From: Peromyscus leucopus
Lineage: Eukaryota > Chordata > Mammalia > Rodentia > Cricetidae
Direction: 5' to 3'
Assembly (NCBI RefSeq): GCF_004664715.2
Contig: NC_051084.1
Span: forward strand, 56,477,334-56,541,333
Length of the DNA stretch: 64,000 nucleotides
Shown here: positions 1-11,776 of the stretch, in pieces
How positions within the stretch are numbered: position 1 is the stretch's first letter
Layout: each line of letters begins with the position of its first letter
Notes under the pieces: model-generated
What the model was told of the DNA's origin: nothing
What the model saw: the letters and a program-made list of their open reading frames with translations, nothing else
Database searches by the model: none
Program-made: the position numbers and the translations under genes

Positions 1-334
1 ATAACATAAACTTTCAAAGTAAGAGGAAAATATCTCTGTTCATAAACAGAATTGAGTAAAAGTAAATAAAATCTTAAACTAAATGCCTGGGAATTAATTG
101 GCATCTTATCAATGTAGATTGAACAGGGGAACTATACATATAGATGAGTGATAAGAATAACTTATACAAGAGGATATTTGCCACAAATATAGGAAAACTT
201 CACCTTAGGAGCAAATAATCAAAAATGTCTCTGACCTGTCAAATATCTTGCCTCTTAGAGTGTACATGATGGTTAATTACTTTCATAAACTTGATGGGAT
301 TTAAATGCCTAGAATAGTTGTGAAGCACACCTGG

Positions 335-336
<2 letters not shown>

Positions 337-385
<49 letters not shown>

Positions 386-394
386 TGTGTGTGT
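337..394. repeat. (GT)n microsatellite
   Basis: A run of about 29 GT units with one interruption (tgtctg) near the right end. Length is probably polymorphic. No gene context. Confidence 0.97.
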
Positions 395-579
395 ACAGAG
401 AAGGAGAGAATGGGAGAGAAACTTACAGAGGCAAATAATGAGTGATCTGACTAATGATGTGGTGGCTACATTTATCCCACATAAATCAAAATTGGAATAG
501 ATTATTGGGAAATGCTAGAACTTCCTGCTTGGTTAGAGAAAGCCAGTTACTGAAGAAACATCCTTGAATATTATGACAC

Positions 580-654
580 TTCCTCCTTCCTTCCTTCCTT
601 CATTCCTTCCTTCCTTCCTTCCTTCCTTCCTTCCTTCCTTCCTTCCTTTCTTCA
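580..654. repeat. (TTCC)n tetranucleotide repeat
   Basis: About 18 tandem TTCC units with one early interruption (ttcattcc) and a degenerate right edge. It forms a pure pyrimidine strand. No coding role. Confidence 0.95.
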
Positions 655-1264
655 CTTTACTGATTCTTTGAATTTCCTAGCTGCTGAAATCCTCTACCAC
701 ATAATCCCACTCCCTTACTTCTGCTTCTTTTCAGACTCAAACAATGAGTTAAAGGACCATGGACCAAACCTCATGGAATCAGGGACCAACATAACTCTCT
801 ACTTCATAAGTTGTTTTACTCAGATATTTGCTCACAGTGACACAAACTTTACATTTAATTGTAGAAGGAGCAGGGACATGACGCAGCCATATGTGGAGAT
901 GGCATGATAGATATTCTAGAGAACGTGACTATGAATTGACTCTTTGAATAAACAACAGGTAGAGAATGCAAGAACTTAGCAAAAAAACATGTCAGTTAAA
1001 GAGAGAGACAAGCATATTAGTTCATAGAACTTATGAAGAAACTGACAAAGAGGACAGAGATGCAAAAAGCATCATTCCGTGGAGAAACAATGAGGAGGTG
1101 AGGAGACAGACAGAATATACTAGGAATGATCAGTAATAAGCACAAAAATAGAAGCTGGCTCTCTTTTCTCTAATTCTCACAGCATTGTTTTGTATCATTA
1201 GAAAATAAAATCATATATATGCTTAATATGTACATATTTAGGTATATAAACAATCATTCAATAC
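655..1264. other. no gene or recognised repeat
   Basis: AT-rich sequence. The 79-codon frame at 668-907 has no recognisable domain or plausible splice context, and I treat it as chance. Confidence 0.5.
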
Positions 1265-1335
1265 CTTTATTTCATGTATTTTGAAGTGATCACCAAAGGA
1301 TAGTTAGTTACCATATCCATTACCTCAACTACTTA
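1265..1335. mobile_element. possible ancient L1 fragment
   Basis: The stretch 'gttaccatatccattacctcaa' resembles a segment that recurs in old mammalian L1 sequence (dispersed copies read 'ttagcatatccatcacctcaa'). It is short and diverged, so the family and strand are uncertain. Confidence 0.3.
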
Positions 1336-1699
1336 CCTTTCGTTAATTGAGTGTGTGTATGCACATGGGTATATTAGCATGTGTGGGCAAAAGAGCATTT
1401 AAGATGTAGTATATTAGCAATTATAAATATTCAATTCTATTCACTTACAATATATCATAATCATCATCATATAAAATGGCATACCAGTTATTATTCATTA
1501 ATAATCAATTACTAATAAATGTTTACTGCCTTTAATGAACATCCCCAATCATCCCATGCCCATTTATACTAATCAATGTACAATCACGTACTGTTTATCT
1601 TTCCATGTCTGGCATTTAATCTCATTAATGTCTTCCAGTTACTGCCTATGTTGACAAGTGGCAGAGATTGTTTCTTTTATAAAAAGTAAAATAAAGGGA

Positions 1700-1910
1700 G
1701 CAATTTTAAATTCTATGCAGGAATGTAATTAGTGTAAGCCATTATAGAAAACAATATACACAGTACTTAAAACATTGAATCTGGAATTGCCAGGTGACGT
1801 AGTAGTTCTACTTTGAATAAAAGTGTAAAGGGTCAGAATCTTAAAACACGTGCATGCATTTCATGCTCATGGCAGCACTGCCTACTATAGCCAAGACACA
1901 GTGAATGATT
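1700..1910 (+). mobile_element. ancient L1 ORF2 3'-region fragment
   Basis: The order of motifs follows the end of L1 ORF2. First comes a 'ggaatgtaa...agtgtaagccattatagaaaacaatat' type block, then an 'atgctcatggcagcactgcctactatagccaagacac' type block. These correspond to the conserved 'GGAATGTAAA..CCACTATGG' and 'CATAGCAGCATTATTCACAATAGCC' segments. It is heavily mutated with no open frame, so it is a long-dead copy. Confidence 0.6.
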
Positions 1911-2104
1911 TATATACCTTGTTATACTATCATTGCTGAATACAGCTTAAGATGTACACACCTAATAAACCTGATCAAAGGAGAGATCATAATAATGTGA
2001 AAAACCTTCAACAAAGAAAGCTCTGTCTGGCAAGAATTACATAATTCTATACCTAGGATGCTCTTTGAAATAAGGTGTGTGGAACATCAAAGAGGTCAAG
2101 TGCC

Positions 2105-2345
2105 TCCAAAGAACAGAACAGAAAAGGAAGAGGAAGGAAAGATAGAAGAAAGAAAGTAATAATAAAGGATTAAATTTCAGGAATGGAGGGTGAAAAGAAA
2201 GGACAGGGACAGGAAAGGAATAGAAAAGAGTAGGTGGGTGAGGAGATACATTTGGAAGGGATGGGGGAGGGGAGGGAGTGGAAGGAAAGAGAACGGAAGG
2301 GGAACAGGAAGGGAATGGGAAGACAATGTAAAGAAAAAAAGGGAA
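2105..2345. repeat. polypurine (GGAA/GGGA-rich) tract
   Basis: About 240 bases almost entirely A and G on the + strand, with irregular ggaa, ggga and gaaag units. It produces overlapping spurious frames on both strands (2170-2441). It may be a degenerate simple repeat or the purine-rich 3' UTR of an old L1. No diagnostic L1 tail was seen. Confidence 0.7.
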
Positions 2346-2441
2346 AGAACATCAAGTCTACATGACTCTTTATACACTCTTGAAAGGCATCCAGAGAAGA
2401 AAATGTTTTTAGTACCTGGACTGCCCGTGGTCTCAAGTTAA

Positions 2442-4130
2442 CCTCTATCTTCTTCAGAATAGCTGATCTACTGTAAAAACTTTTGTTTTCTTAGCCTTGC
2501 TCCACAGCATTCAGATATCCTTTTGTTTTATTAGTTCTCTAATACAGCCCCGGCAATAATCATAGATGCCAATAGACCTTACAATAGACAGGCAATATTT
2601 TACAGTTCTGCAGGATGAACACTTATAATGTTGTCCAACTGACTACAATAAAGGTCTGCTAGGTTATAATACCTTTTAGAAGCTCTAAGGAAGAATAAAT
2701 TCCTTTACCTTTTCTGATTTCCAGAGCTTGGCCACAATCTTTGGCCCATGACCTCACTCTCCCTTCTTCAAAATCAGCAAAAATCTATCCATCCTGCGTA
2801 CCTAGGCCCTTTTTTTCCCCTCCACTCTCCCCTTTTAAGTATCTTTGTGGTGATAGTGGCCTAACCAAAAGTTGCATTATAATCCCCCTATTATAAAGTA
2901 AGGTGAGAATAAATCTTCATCTTATCTATTATGCTAATTCTCTTTTGTGATTGACATTATTATATTCAAATGTTAATATTGTGAATAACGACTATGTTCT
3001 GCTTAGTTCAATTACCTCCTGAGTTTTCCTAATGTTCTTTATCAAGCTTCACTTTATCAGGTCTTTTGATTGGATTAAGAGACATGTTGCACTAGGAGAC
3101 TTAGTTCTTTGTATATATTTGTATGTGTCACTGTCAGAGTCAATCAATCTGATGATGTCACCACATTTAAACAGATAAATTCATCATAAAAATAGTCATT
3201 TCACCTTAAAATTTATTACATACAGAGAGATCATGTCAAACAATATTTATCAATAAATTTAAAATATCTAGGGACTTTCAAGGAAAGTCACAAATTGTAT
3301 CAATTAAGAGACTAAATAGCTTTTGAGCCCAACACCATAACAAAATCATGAACATGTATCACAAATGTCAGTGTTCAAATCTATCTGTGATTCACTAAAT
3401 ATAAATATCCTGATCTAGATATCAATACTCCAGGGTTCAAATGCAAGGCTATTATTCATACAGGAACACAATTTGCACTTTTGTTCATCCAGATCAATCT
3501 TTAAATTAAATCTTTATGTTCTATATATTTGATATTTTGTTGGATGATTGTCTTTATATATTTCTCTTGCTCATAATGCGTTCTACATATTTTCAAATTA
3601 TATGTTGTCAGATATTTGTACTCAACTTTAAAAAAAAAATCTCCTTTTCTAAACACCACGAGAACCACCAGCTCAAAAACCCAAGCATAAAAAAGACAAT
3701 GAACAAAAACTGGCAAAGAGAAGAGTTTTTAAAGTCCTCAAACAATGTAAAATTTGATTACAGGATGAAGTTGGTGTTACAATATAGATCAGAGTGTTTT
3801 ATTATATGTTCACTGAGTAGCTTTTTATTACCATATGGCAGGTTGTGAATGCAGCAGTTGGGATAAATATCCTAAATGGTCACTGTAAAAAGAACTTAAT
3901 GTTCCCATGGTTCACTTGAACCTTTGTTAGACAGAATGGAGGAAGGCTTTCCCTTAGATGGAATTTCTAAAGCATATGTAGTTGCACTAAATCAGAACAA
4001 TTTACAAGGCACTGAGCTTCAGCGCAAGATTACTTCAAATGCCCTTTCATTCACAATTATAAAATAAAGGCTTTGTTCAGAATAGATTAATTTAAGGGGC
4101 CAGTCATATACTAATATTTTAATCATAAAT
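2442..4130. other. no gene or recognised repeat
   Basis: AT-rich, apparently unique sequence. The overlapping short frames at 3501-3848 have AT-biased composition and no recognisable motif. Confidence 0.45.
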
Positions 4131-4134
4131 AGTT

Positions 4135-4265
4135 CTGGTTGCTAAGCATTATTCTTCCTTGACTAATTTTATGACCATGTTTATTAATATTCCCTGATTA
4201 AACAAATGGGATAACAGAGGTTATGTACACAATATGTTTTCAAGTTATCAGTAGTAAAGTGCCTA
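4135..4265 (-). mobile_element. MIR-like SINE fragment
   Basis: The + strand follows the reverse complement of the MIR core. It has 'tattccctgattaaacaaatgggataacagaggttatg', then a 'caagttatcagtagtaaagtg' block. These match the pattern 'ATTATCCCCATTTTACAGATGAGGAAACTGAGG...CACAGCTAGTAAGTG'. Diverged and gapped. Confidence 0.5.
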
Positions 4266-4340
4266 ATATTTTTCCTTCTTTTGTTTTTCAGAGGAAATCA
4301 TTAAAATTTATATTGTACTAACAGAAAAACAATATAATTG

Positions 4341-4434
4341 GGGAAGGGGAGGGGGCAGGAAGGGAGGGAGAGAACAAGGGAATCTGTGGCTATTATGTAG
4401 AACTGAATAGTATTGTAAAATAAATTTAAAAAAT
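4341..4434 (+). mobile_element. ultra-short 5'-truncated L1 (3' end only)
   Basis: This is the G-rich tract plus terminal 3' UTR of a cricetid L1, ending in an A-rich AATAAA-type tail. The segment 'gaatctgtggctattatg' recurs at 54078 (+) and, reverse complemented, at 26205-26225. The 9-bp repeat atataattg flanks it at 4332-4340 and 4435-4443, as expected of a target-site duplication. The whole insertion is about 94 bp. Confidence 0.82.
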
Positions 4435-4867
4435 ATATAATTGAAGAGGTAGAGTAAGACCTCTCTGAGGACAGAGTTACATTCCAATACTTTCAGTAAA
4501 GGTAAGAAAAAATCACAATTTATATGCACTTTTATGGTTGTAAAGCATGATTTTGCTTCATTTGGAATATTATGTCACCTACTGACTGTCACATGAAAGT
4601 TGGCAGTTGAAAATCTGTACAGGGAGAATGGGAATAAAATGGACGGACAAATAATCTGAGTGGTGAACGTAAAACTGCCTCAAGACCTAAAGAGACAATG
4701 CAGAAATTGGGGCAATAGAGGATTTACCTTTAAAATCAGGTAACAATGGCAACTGTTCTGCTAATAACTTATGAAACTAGATCATTGTATACTCTACAGC
4801 TTGTTCTTAGCAATAGATTCCTAGTACATTTTAGGGAGATAGGAGATAACAGTTTGCATTTATACAT

Positions 4868-5000
4868 AGAAATGCTTCATATTATCATAAAGCACTGCAA
4901 GATTTTATAACTATCAGTGAGGCTAGTTAAGTATTATTGTATAAGTCATTACTCTAATGAAAATCTGAATTCAGAGAGCTCAAAAGCCTAAACCTGAAAT
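4868..5000 (-). mobile_element. possible MIR fragment
   Basis: The order 'catattatcataaagcactgcaag', 'ctaatgaaaatctgaattcagag' and 'agctcaaaagcctaaacc' follows the reverse-complement MIR pattern. It is strongly diverged and assigned by pattern only. Confidence 0.4.
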
Positions 5001-5328
5001 ATTTGAAATTTGTACAGACAGAATTCACTAAAACATAGAGATGTCATTTCAAACAGTATAATATAACACAAAATATTCATTTTCAGCGGTAGTTTCTGAC
5101 ACCTCAGGACAGCCACTGGTTATTTTATGAGTGCTTTGAGGTTGTAGGCATTGTAATTAAGAAACACAAATTCAGGGAGAAGAACACCTAAGATTGGCGT
5201 GTCCCAGGGCAATACTCGGCTTTTCTCGCTAGTGCTGTATACATTCAAGTCAGGTGGCATAACTCCAGATACTCAAAGACACCATTGCATTTGGGAGGAT
5301 AAAATAAAGACTTGAGGCTTAGTACTGA

Positions 5329-5470
5329 GCATGGTGATGTGTGCTTGTGATTCAGCACTTGGGAGGCAGAGGAGGAACAGTTTAGAAATCAATGCCAGTC
5401 TTGGCTACATAACACGCACCTGGACAGCTGGAGGAACACAAAAGAATTCTACCCAAAACAAACAAACAAG
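5329..5470 (+). mobile_element. old B1-like SINE
   Basis: It starts 'gagcatggtgatgtgtgcttgtgattcagcacttgggaggcagagg', clearly B1/7SL-like. A 'gccagtcttggctacataac' block and an A-rich end (acaaacaaacaag) follow. It is more diverged than the young B1s, so it is a proto-B1 or early B1 type. Confidence 0.7.
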
Positions 5471-5497
5471 AAATGAGGCTTTTACTTTGGTTTTTAA

Positions 5498-5501
<4 letters not shown>

Positions 5502-5528
<27 letters not shown>

Positions 5529-5529
5529 T
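5502..5529. repeat. (GT)n microsatellite
   Basis: About 14 uninterrupted GT units just 3' of the A-rich end of an old B1-like SINE. Confidence 0.95.
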
Positions 5530-5871
5530 AGGAAGAATCCACCTCAAACTCAAAATAACAAAAGATTTTTTTTAGGTTATCACTGAATTATATCTACCAC
5601 TCATATCTATAACTCACCCTTACTGTAAAAGATTAGTACTGACAATGGCTAAATTATGAAATCAACTGATATGTCCTGCAAAAAAAGAGGAAAGACAGGA
5701 AAATGTACACATCAAAACAATTCCCAACTATAAAGAAGAATGAGAGTATGATGTTTGTAGGAAAATGATGCAACAGGATGTAATAACATGAAGTTAACTA
5801 AGCTAAGAGAAGAAAGACAAATATTTTATTTTCTCTTGTTTGTGGTTCCTGGAGTTAAATGCAGACAACAA

Positions 5872-5873
<2 letters not shown>

Positions 5874-5927
<54 letters not shown>
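5874..5927. repeat. (GT)n microsatellite
   Basis: About 27 uninterrupted GT units. The opposite-strand 62-codon frame across it (poly Thr-His) is an artefact of the repeat. Confidence 0.97.
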
Positions 5928-5928
<1 letters not shown>

Positions 5929-5929
5929 T

Positions 5930-7030
5930 TTAAGAAAAAATTTCTAGGGGAACAAAGGGAGCCAACAGGAGGGGAAGGGAAAAAAAGAGAGAGCGATGGA
6001 GTATGAGAAGGCATGTGCTCAACATAATATATGAACTGCTTAAAATATAAAAAGTAAAATAAAATTTGAATGGAGATATCCTATGTGGTAGATATAGACA
6101 CTCTTAGAAGCCATAAGGTTATTAATCATAAGTTCAAGTGCCATGGGTTGGCTTCCCCATTATGAGACCTTTTCCTGGTGCTGGAAGGTACCATTCAAAC
6201 TGCTGGGAAATAAAAAAGTCAACAGTTATACTCAACTATAGACTCTGCATGGTACATTATTGACCTGACAGGAAAGATATGCCAACCACTGCAACAGTGA
6301 CATGACTATGGTGGGGTAACTAATCATTTTCTGATCAGTTTGGGGATCTACTCATGCCTGCTACTGTAAATACAACCAAAGGTCTATGGTTGGGAAGTCA
6401 TAGGCTTTAGGGAGAAAGTTACTTTGGTTTCCTTGATAAATAGATATGGTATATCTGTCAAATTTCCTGCTAAATACTGATTTTCATAATCTGTGTCAAT
6501 AGACGGATGATGGTGTCAAAATTGTTTTTCAATGAGCACTGGTTATTCCATAAACCTGTAGCTGACTGAAATGCTGGGAATGAATGACTACAGAGGACTC
6601 ATGTAGAGGGAACAATCTGTCCATCCTCTAGAAGAACACTGAGGAAGACGGAGCAGGAAAAATGGAAGAGCATGAAGAAGGTTAGAGACACAGCTTTTGC
6701 ACTCTTAAACTCTCAGCAACTATGATTAATTTTATAGGACTTGTCCAATACTGGGCTTGCCAACATTCAACACAGAGGGCCAAGGGCTCATGAGGCACTG
6801 CTCCTTCCTGAGCATCTATAGGCAGTTAATAACCTCAGGTGGTAGAAGTGGCCATCGCGTCTCACAAGGACTCTTTCATCCATAAAGATCTATGGTCAAT
6901 AAGTGGTCACTGGGGCAGGAGAAACATCTTTGGTGGTGTAGACACAGGTAAATTTTCTAGTCTCCTGTAAATGACTCTTCACCCAAACACCTACAAGTAA
7001 ATCATTAGTTCATCGAAGAAAAAAAATGTC
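5930..7030. other. no gene or recognised repeat
   Basis: Apparently unique sequence without a long open frame. 6900-7020 gives no convincing match to the L1 end that follows. Confidence 0.4.
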
Positions 7031-7034
7031 ATGA

Positions 7035-7145
7035 AAGTCTACTGAGGAAGAACTTTAGTGGGAGTGGGGGCCAAGAGAGGGCAAGGGGAGTGAATATCAT
7101 CAAAATATATTATGTACAGATATGAAAATACAATGGAAGCCAGTA
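7035..7145 (+). mobile_element. probable L1 3'-end fragment
   Basis: A G/A-rich stretch is followed by 'gtgaatatcatcaaaatatattatgtacagatatgaaaata'. This resembles the terminal 3' UTR of older rodent L1s (Lx-like 'GTGAATATGATCAAAATACATTATATAC'). Short, with no tail preserved. Confidence 0.5.
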
Positions 7146-8334
7146 TTTTATATAATCGATATGTGCTAAAATTAGTTAAAAGTGCTAAACATTGAAAACA
7201 TTGCACTTTGGAGAGGATTTGTGTTCCATGCAATTTGTTTTATAAATCTAGAATAAGATCATAGATTAGGCTGGCTCATAATTTAGAAGCTTAAATATTT
7301 AAACATATACCGTAACTTCAAATGGATATGACTAACTAACTTGATAGTAATGACCACTTGAAGTGTTCATCAAAACATGAAGAATGGTCTACTTTCTCTA
7401 AAGATAGATAGTTCTTTTTCTTTATTCTGAAGATGGCACTGTGAGAAACAGAAAACTGAAAACTAAGAACCAATACCAAATAATCAAGGAGCTTCAATCA
7501 TACATGGGTTGGCAACCATTGTTCCTCATGGCCTATTTGGCAGGTAGTGCAATCTGCATTGTGAGAGCTCTAAGATTAAAATTCTTACTCTTCTTTTCAC
7601 TCAAGGTATGGTAAGTAAACACATAAGATGGTTTCTAACGGTTCTTATCTCTGCTTCCTCTTTCTGTGCAATCTCAGTTTTTGAAACATAGGCTGGACCT
7701 AATAACTTCAATATGAATGTTATAATTTAGCAGAGTTGATTAAATATGACTCTCATGATTAGACTAGAATTGATTATAGTTGTCATTTTGCTAGCTGACT
7801 CTTTTGCCTTCTCAACTTTAATTTGGTGAAGGAAGCTGTCATGGAGAGGTCTGTGTGCCAAGGAAATCCAGCCAACAACAGCTTGCAAGGTTCTAAATAT
7901 TGCCAACATCCATTCAATGAGCTTAGAAGTGGGTACTTTTCCAGTTGAACCTACAAGTGACTCTAGGGTCTTTTACCAATAGCTTCTTGCAGTTTCTTAG
8001 GTCACCTGGAAGGAAAAAACTTAAACATGTCCAGATCCCTCACCCACCTAAAATGCACTGTTAAATTGTTCTACTATGTCTAGAATTTTATAGAAAATTG
8101 TTAAATGGTATAGATAACTAAAAACTGCAGCATGGCCAATATTCTTTAAGAAAAACATGGATAAATTTACAGAAAATTAATATGGTACCAAGTAAACTAG
8201 GCCAAAACTATTCAGGCTAACTATAGACTAGAAACCATGAAGGATTATACATAGGATATATCTATTAAGTAGGCCTGATAAGAAAGCAATATTGCTATAG
8301 TTCATAGAAACATGTTTCTCACATATGTTTATTT

Positions 8335-8770
8335 GTTTTCAGTTGCTATGATAAACAAACATTGTGACCAAAAACAGATTGAAAAGGAAAGGCTTTCTTT
8401 GGCTTTCAGTCCCAGTCTTTCACTGAGGGAAGTCAGGGCAGGAATTCAAACAGGGCAGGAACCTGGAGGCATGAGTTGAAGCAGAGGCCATGGAGAGTAA
8501 CTAATTCTGCTTACAGGTTTGCCCTCTGTGACTTGGTTTTCTGTTTTCTTATATGATCCCAGACCACCTGTTCATGAGTAGCATTGCCCCCAGTGAGTTG
8601 GGATCTCCCAGATGAATCAATTAATCAGAAAAATGCCCCCCCACACTTGTCCACAGACCAGTCTGATGGTGGCATTTTCTCACTTGAAATACCCTTTTCC
8701 CAACAGAATGCAGCTTGTTTCTGGTTGACAAAAACCAAGCAGGACCATATGGAAATACATGTCATGATAT
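8335..8770 (-). mobile_element. rodent LTR-like interspersed repeat
   Basis: Begins 'cagttgctatgataaac' and contains 'cactgagggaagtcagggcaggaa', 'agaccacctgttcatgagtagcattgcccccagtgagttgg' and 'cagtctgatggtggcattttctca'. I recognise the reverse complement of a very common rodent repeat whose sense strand ends '...tttatcacagcaacagaaa'. The same family in sense orientation is at 10255-11125, split by an LTR. I do not assign a database name. The open frame at 8584-8799 is chance. Confidence 0.65.
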
Positions 8771-9884
8771 TTCCCATACTTTATCGATGTTCTCAATGAA
8801 CTTCAAAGATTAATTATAGACACTCTCAATAACAATATATAAAATGTTTATAACTGTACAGATTCTGAATTGAAGTTCATTATTGAAAGTTAATTATGAG
8901 ATGCAATTAAACATCAAAAATTAAAGAAAGGCAAAAATAGCAGAATGTATGGATTAAAGCAAAACAGTGGTTTAAATAAAATGCAATGATGTATATGGAA
9001 AACTGGCATCTGAGTGTCCCAGTTTCACTATCATTCTGCAGTGAGATTGCAAAAGCATCTAAGCGAATTAAATAAAAGCCATTCTCCAAACGTGAAGTTC
9101 CAGGTAAAACAAGTATCGTGTTGTTTCTGCTCAAAATCTCTCATTGTCTATGGAAGTAAAGAAGCATACAGCAGGTAGCAAAAAACCCTGCTCTTTCCTT
9201 ATAAGAGACTTAGAACATCAAGGTTATTTATTTTTTCAGTCACTATTTGAAAAACTAGCTAGCTAGAATATTTATTTATTTTTCATTTATTTTCAAATTC
9301 TCTTTTGAAGCAGCTTCAAAAGAAAATGTTTATATAACAGCAAGAGAGAGTTCTAACAATATACACATTTGAAAGCATTTATCAGAGAGCAGCAAAAAGT
9401 GTCTTCTAGTAAACCAGCACCAATGGAAGTATGTTCAAAGAACTTAGAATTTTAACCAACCATATATAAAAGGAAAAAAAAAGTCTACCATATCCTTTCT
9501 CGACTATCTTCTCTATTTCTAATTCCAATTCTGAGAGAATTCACCAAAGATTATTTATCTGCACCAGAGATGTTGAGTGAAAGCACAGAGTAAAAAGTAC
9601 ATATTTCTCCAAAAAAGAAAAAAAATCAGTCAATTATGGGACAGAAGGTATTAACATAAAGATGGCTTTGACTTGTCAGTGAAGTAACAGTTGTTTCCAA
9701 ACTTTGTTGTATGGCATTACTTTCTGGAATAAACTCTAAATGCATCAGAAGCCAGACAGACACAGCTGAGCAGTATAATTATCATACTTATGAAAGTTGT
9801 CAGTATCAGCCCTGTTCATATTTATGCAAGAACCCAGTTAGTATCCATCAGTACAGATTATGACTAAGGCAGGTGGGCTAAAGA

Positions 9885-10082
9885 ACTGGCTAAGCTGTTA
9901 AAGGAGCTCTATGCTCCTTTAGAGGTCTTGAGTTCAATTTCAGCATCCATATCTGACTGCTCCCAACTACCTGTAACTCTAGCTAGCTCCAGAGGACCCA
10001 AAAGCTCCTACTGGCCTTTTAGGGGACTTACTCACAAATGGCAGACACTTCCAGAGACAAATAAATAAAAAATAAATACCTC
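9885..10082 (+). mobile_element. B3/B2-family SINE
   Basis: Starts 'gggctaaagaactggctaagctg', with the tRNA-derived block 'gaggtcttgagttcaatttcagcatcc' (B-box-like gttcaattt). Then come a 'caactacctgtaactctagct' block and an A-rich aaataaataaaaaataaata tail. Diverged copy. Confidence 0.75.
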
Positions 10083-10254
10083 CCAAAAACAATGACTAAG
10101 CAAATAGAAGGTGGTCAGGTTTCAGAAGCTTTGTGGAAGTCCCCAGGGGAAAAGTGAAATGAAAGATGGAGTTCTTTGTCCCTATGTAGAACGCTCATGT
10201 GATAAGATAAAGATAGAAGAGGGACTTCTATTCAGAATGAGAAAAAGACTATGA

Positions 10255-10323
10255 AATATCTAATTTTAGTTATCAACTTGACACACCTAGGAAGAATGAA
10301 ATTGAAGAATTGCATGCATCAGA
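10255..10323 (+). mobile_element. older rodent repeat, left part
   Basis: 'gttatcaacttgacacacctagg' and 'gaagaattgcatgcatcaga' match the first part of a common rodent LTR-like repeat. The remainder resumes at 10806 after a solo LTR insertion. The last six bases are the LTR target-site duplication. Confidence 0.65.
10318..10323. repeat. target-site duplication ATCAGA (left)
   Basis: Identical to 10806-10811. Brackets the solo LTR. Confidence 0.85.
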
Positions 10324-10805
10324 AGTGGTGATGTTTTATTTGTGCTGAAATGTGCTGATATTTTATTTTTATGTTAATAAATAAAGTTTGACTGGAGATC
10401 AGCAGACATAGTGAGCCATAAACAAAAGTCAGTCAGTGGGAGCACATGCCCTTAATCCAATCACATGGCAAGCAGAGTCCTGTGTGTTCAAGGACACACT
10501 AGGGAACAACCAATTGTGATGACACATGCTTTTAATCCCAGTACCCACCATAGAGACCTGGAGGTCTGTACAGAAAGGCAGTGAGGAAATGAGGTGGCTG
10601 GGCTAAGAGCCAATGAGAAGTCAGAACAACAAGGCAATAAAGGCACACATTAGACAGGAAGAAGCTCTCTCTAGGGAAGCTATGGTATTGTGGTGAGCTA
10701 AGGTTAGCTGGTGACTATTCCTATTTCTCTGATCTCTACGGCTTTCACCTGTATATTTGGCTCTGTGTTTCTTATTTAATAAGACTATTTAGAAATACAT
10801 CTACA
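10324..10805 (+). mobile_element. solo LTR, ERV2/ERVK-like
   Basis: A 482-bp element opening 'agtggtgatgttttat' (relatives open TGTGG or TATGG) and closing '...acatctaca'. It is flanked by the exact 6-bp duplication ATCAGA, a length typical of class II (ERVK) elements. Related LTRs are at 36199-36662 (-) and 60597-61122 (+). Near its middle are SINE-like segments ('agcacatgcccttaatcc', 'gacacatgcttttaatcccagta'). No internal retroviral genes accompany it, so it is a recombined solo LTR. The family name is not assigned. Confidence 0.82.
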
Positions 10806-11125
10806 ATCAGATGCACCTGTGTGTGGAAGCATATTTATAGGTTGCTAATTTATAAAGGAGGGACCAGCCCATTGTGGGCAGTAAAATCCTTAGACAGAAG
10901 AACCTGGGACATATGAGTAAAGCAGCTGAACATGAGCTTGGAAGCAAGCCAGCAAGCATTCTTCTATGTTCTCTGCTCTAGGTTCCTACCTTGAGCTCCT
11001 GCTAACTTCCCTCTGTAAGGGACCATTGTCTGGAAGTATAAGAAAAATAAATTCCTTTCTCTCTATGTTAACTTTGATTATTGTTTTTATCACAGAAACA
11101 AAAATGCAAACCAGAACAGCCTATA
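10806..11125 (+). mobile_element. older rodent repeat, right part
   Basis: Continues the element cut at 10323. It has 'ggagggaccagcccattgtgggcagt', 'gaagcaagccagcaagcattcttc', 'ggttcctaccttgagctcctg', 'ataaattcctttctctctatg' and the 3' end 'tttttatcacagaaacaaaaatgcaa'. The 61-codon frame at 10966 lies in it and is not a gene. Confidence 0.7.
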
Positions 11126-11129
11126 AGCC

Positions 11130-11775
11130 CATACTTGACCTAAAAAAATAAAAATCACATTGTCTACTTACGAATAAAAATATCAAATTCACCCACACTG
11201 GGTTCCTGGGGTCTGGTGATCTGTAGACTTGACATGACTGTATATAGAGAAGCAGATCTTCCATCACTCAGTGAAGGGCAGTCCCACTCTGATACACACG
11301 AGAATATTAATCTTAAATGCCTCCATTAGTCCCCAGAATAACTTGTTCCAATTCCTGGGAGAATGTCACACTGATTGCTCTGACCTTTTCCCTACACTCA
11401 ATATAATAGGCATTAGTGGTCAGAACCGCGGTGACAAGGCAGTGAAGACATGTTATGTCTTTTCTGTTTCTTTTTTGTTTTTATCTTCCTTTTGAGATAC
11501 GACAGGAGACATTTAAGAGATATACCAAAATCTGCAAATCAGTCATAGCTAATCCAGAACTGAACTAGATAAAAGAGGACTTTTCAGTCAGGCTTTTAAA
11601 ATCGAAGCTAATTATGTCAGTTGGGTATTTGAATAAGTGAATATCCACAGACAGCATCACTCTTAAAAACGTAAAAAAGATATTTCATTTGAAATGTTAA
11701 AGAAATGAGTTGCATCAATTTTTCAACCATTTTCTTTTAAAATAAAAGGATATAACTCATTATTCCTAAAAAAGT
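11130..11775. other. no gene or recognised repeat
   Basis: Apparently unique sequence. The 74-codon frame at 11271-11495 shows no recognisable domain. Confidence 0.4.
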
Positions 11776-11776
11776 A

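Noticed and set aside
9930..9970. tRNA gene suggested by B-box-like gttcaattt
   Set aside because: It is the tRNA-derived head of a B3 SINE; no cloverleaf or matching A box at gene-like distance.
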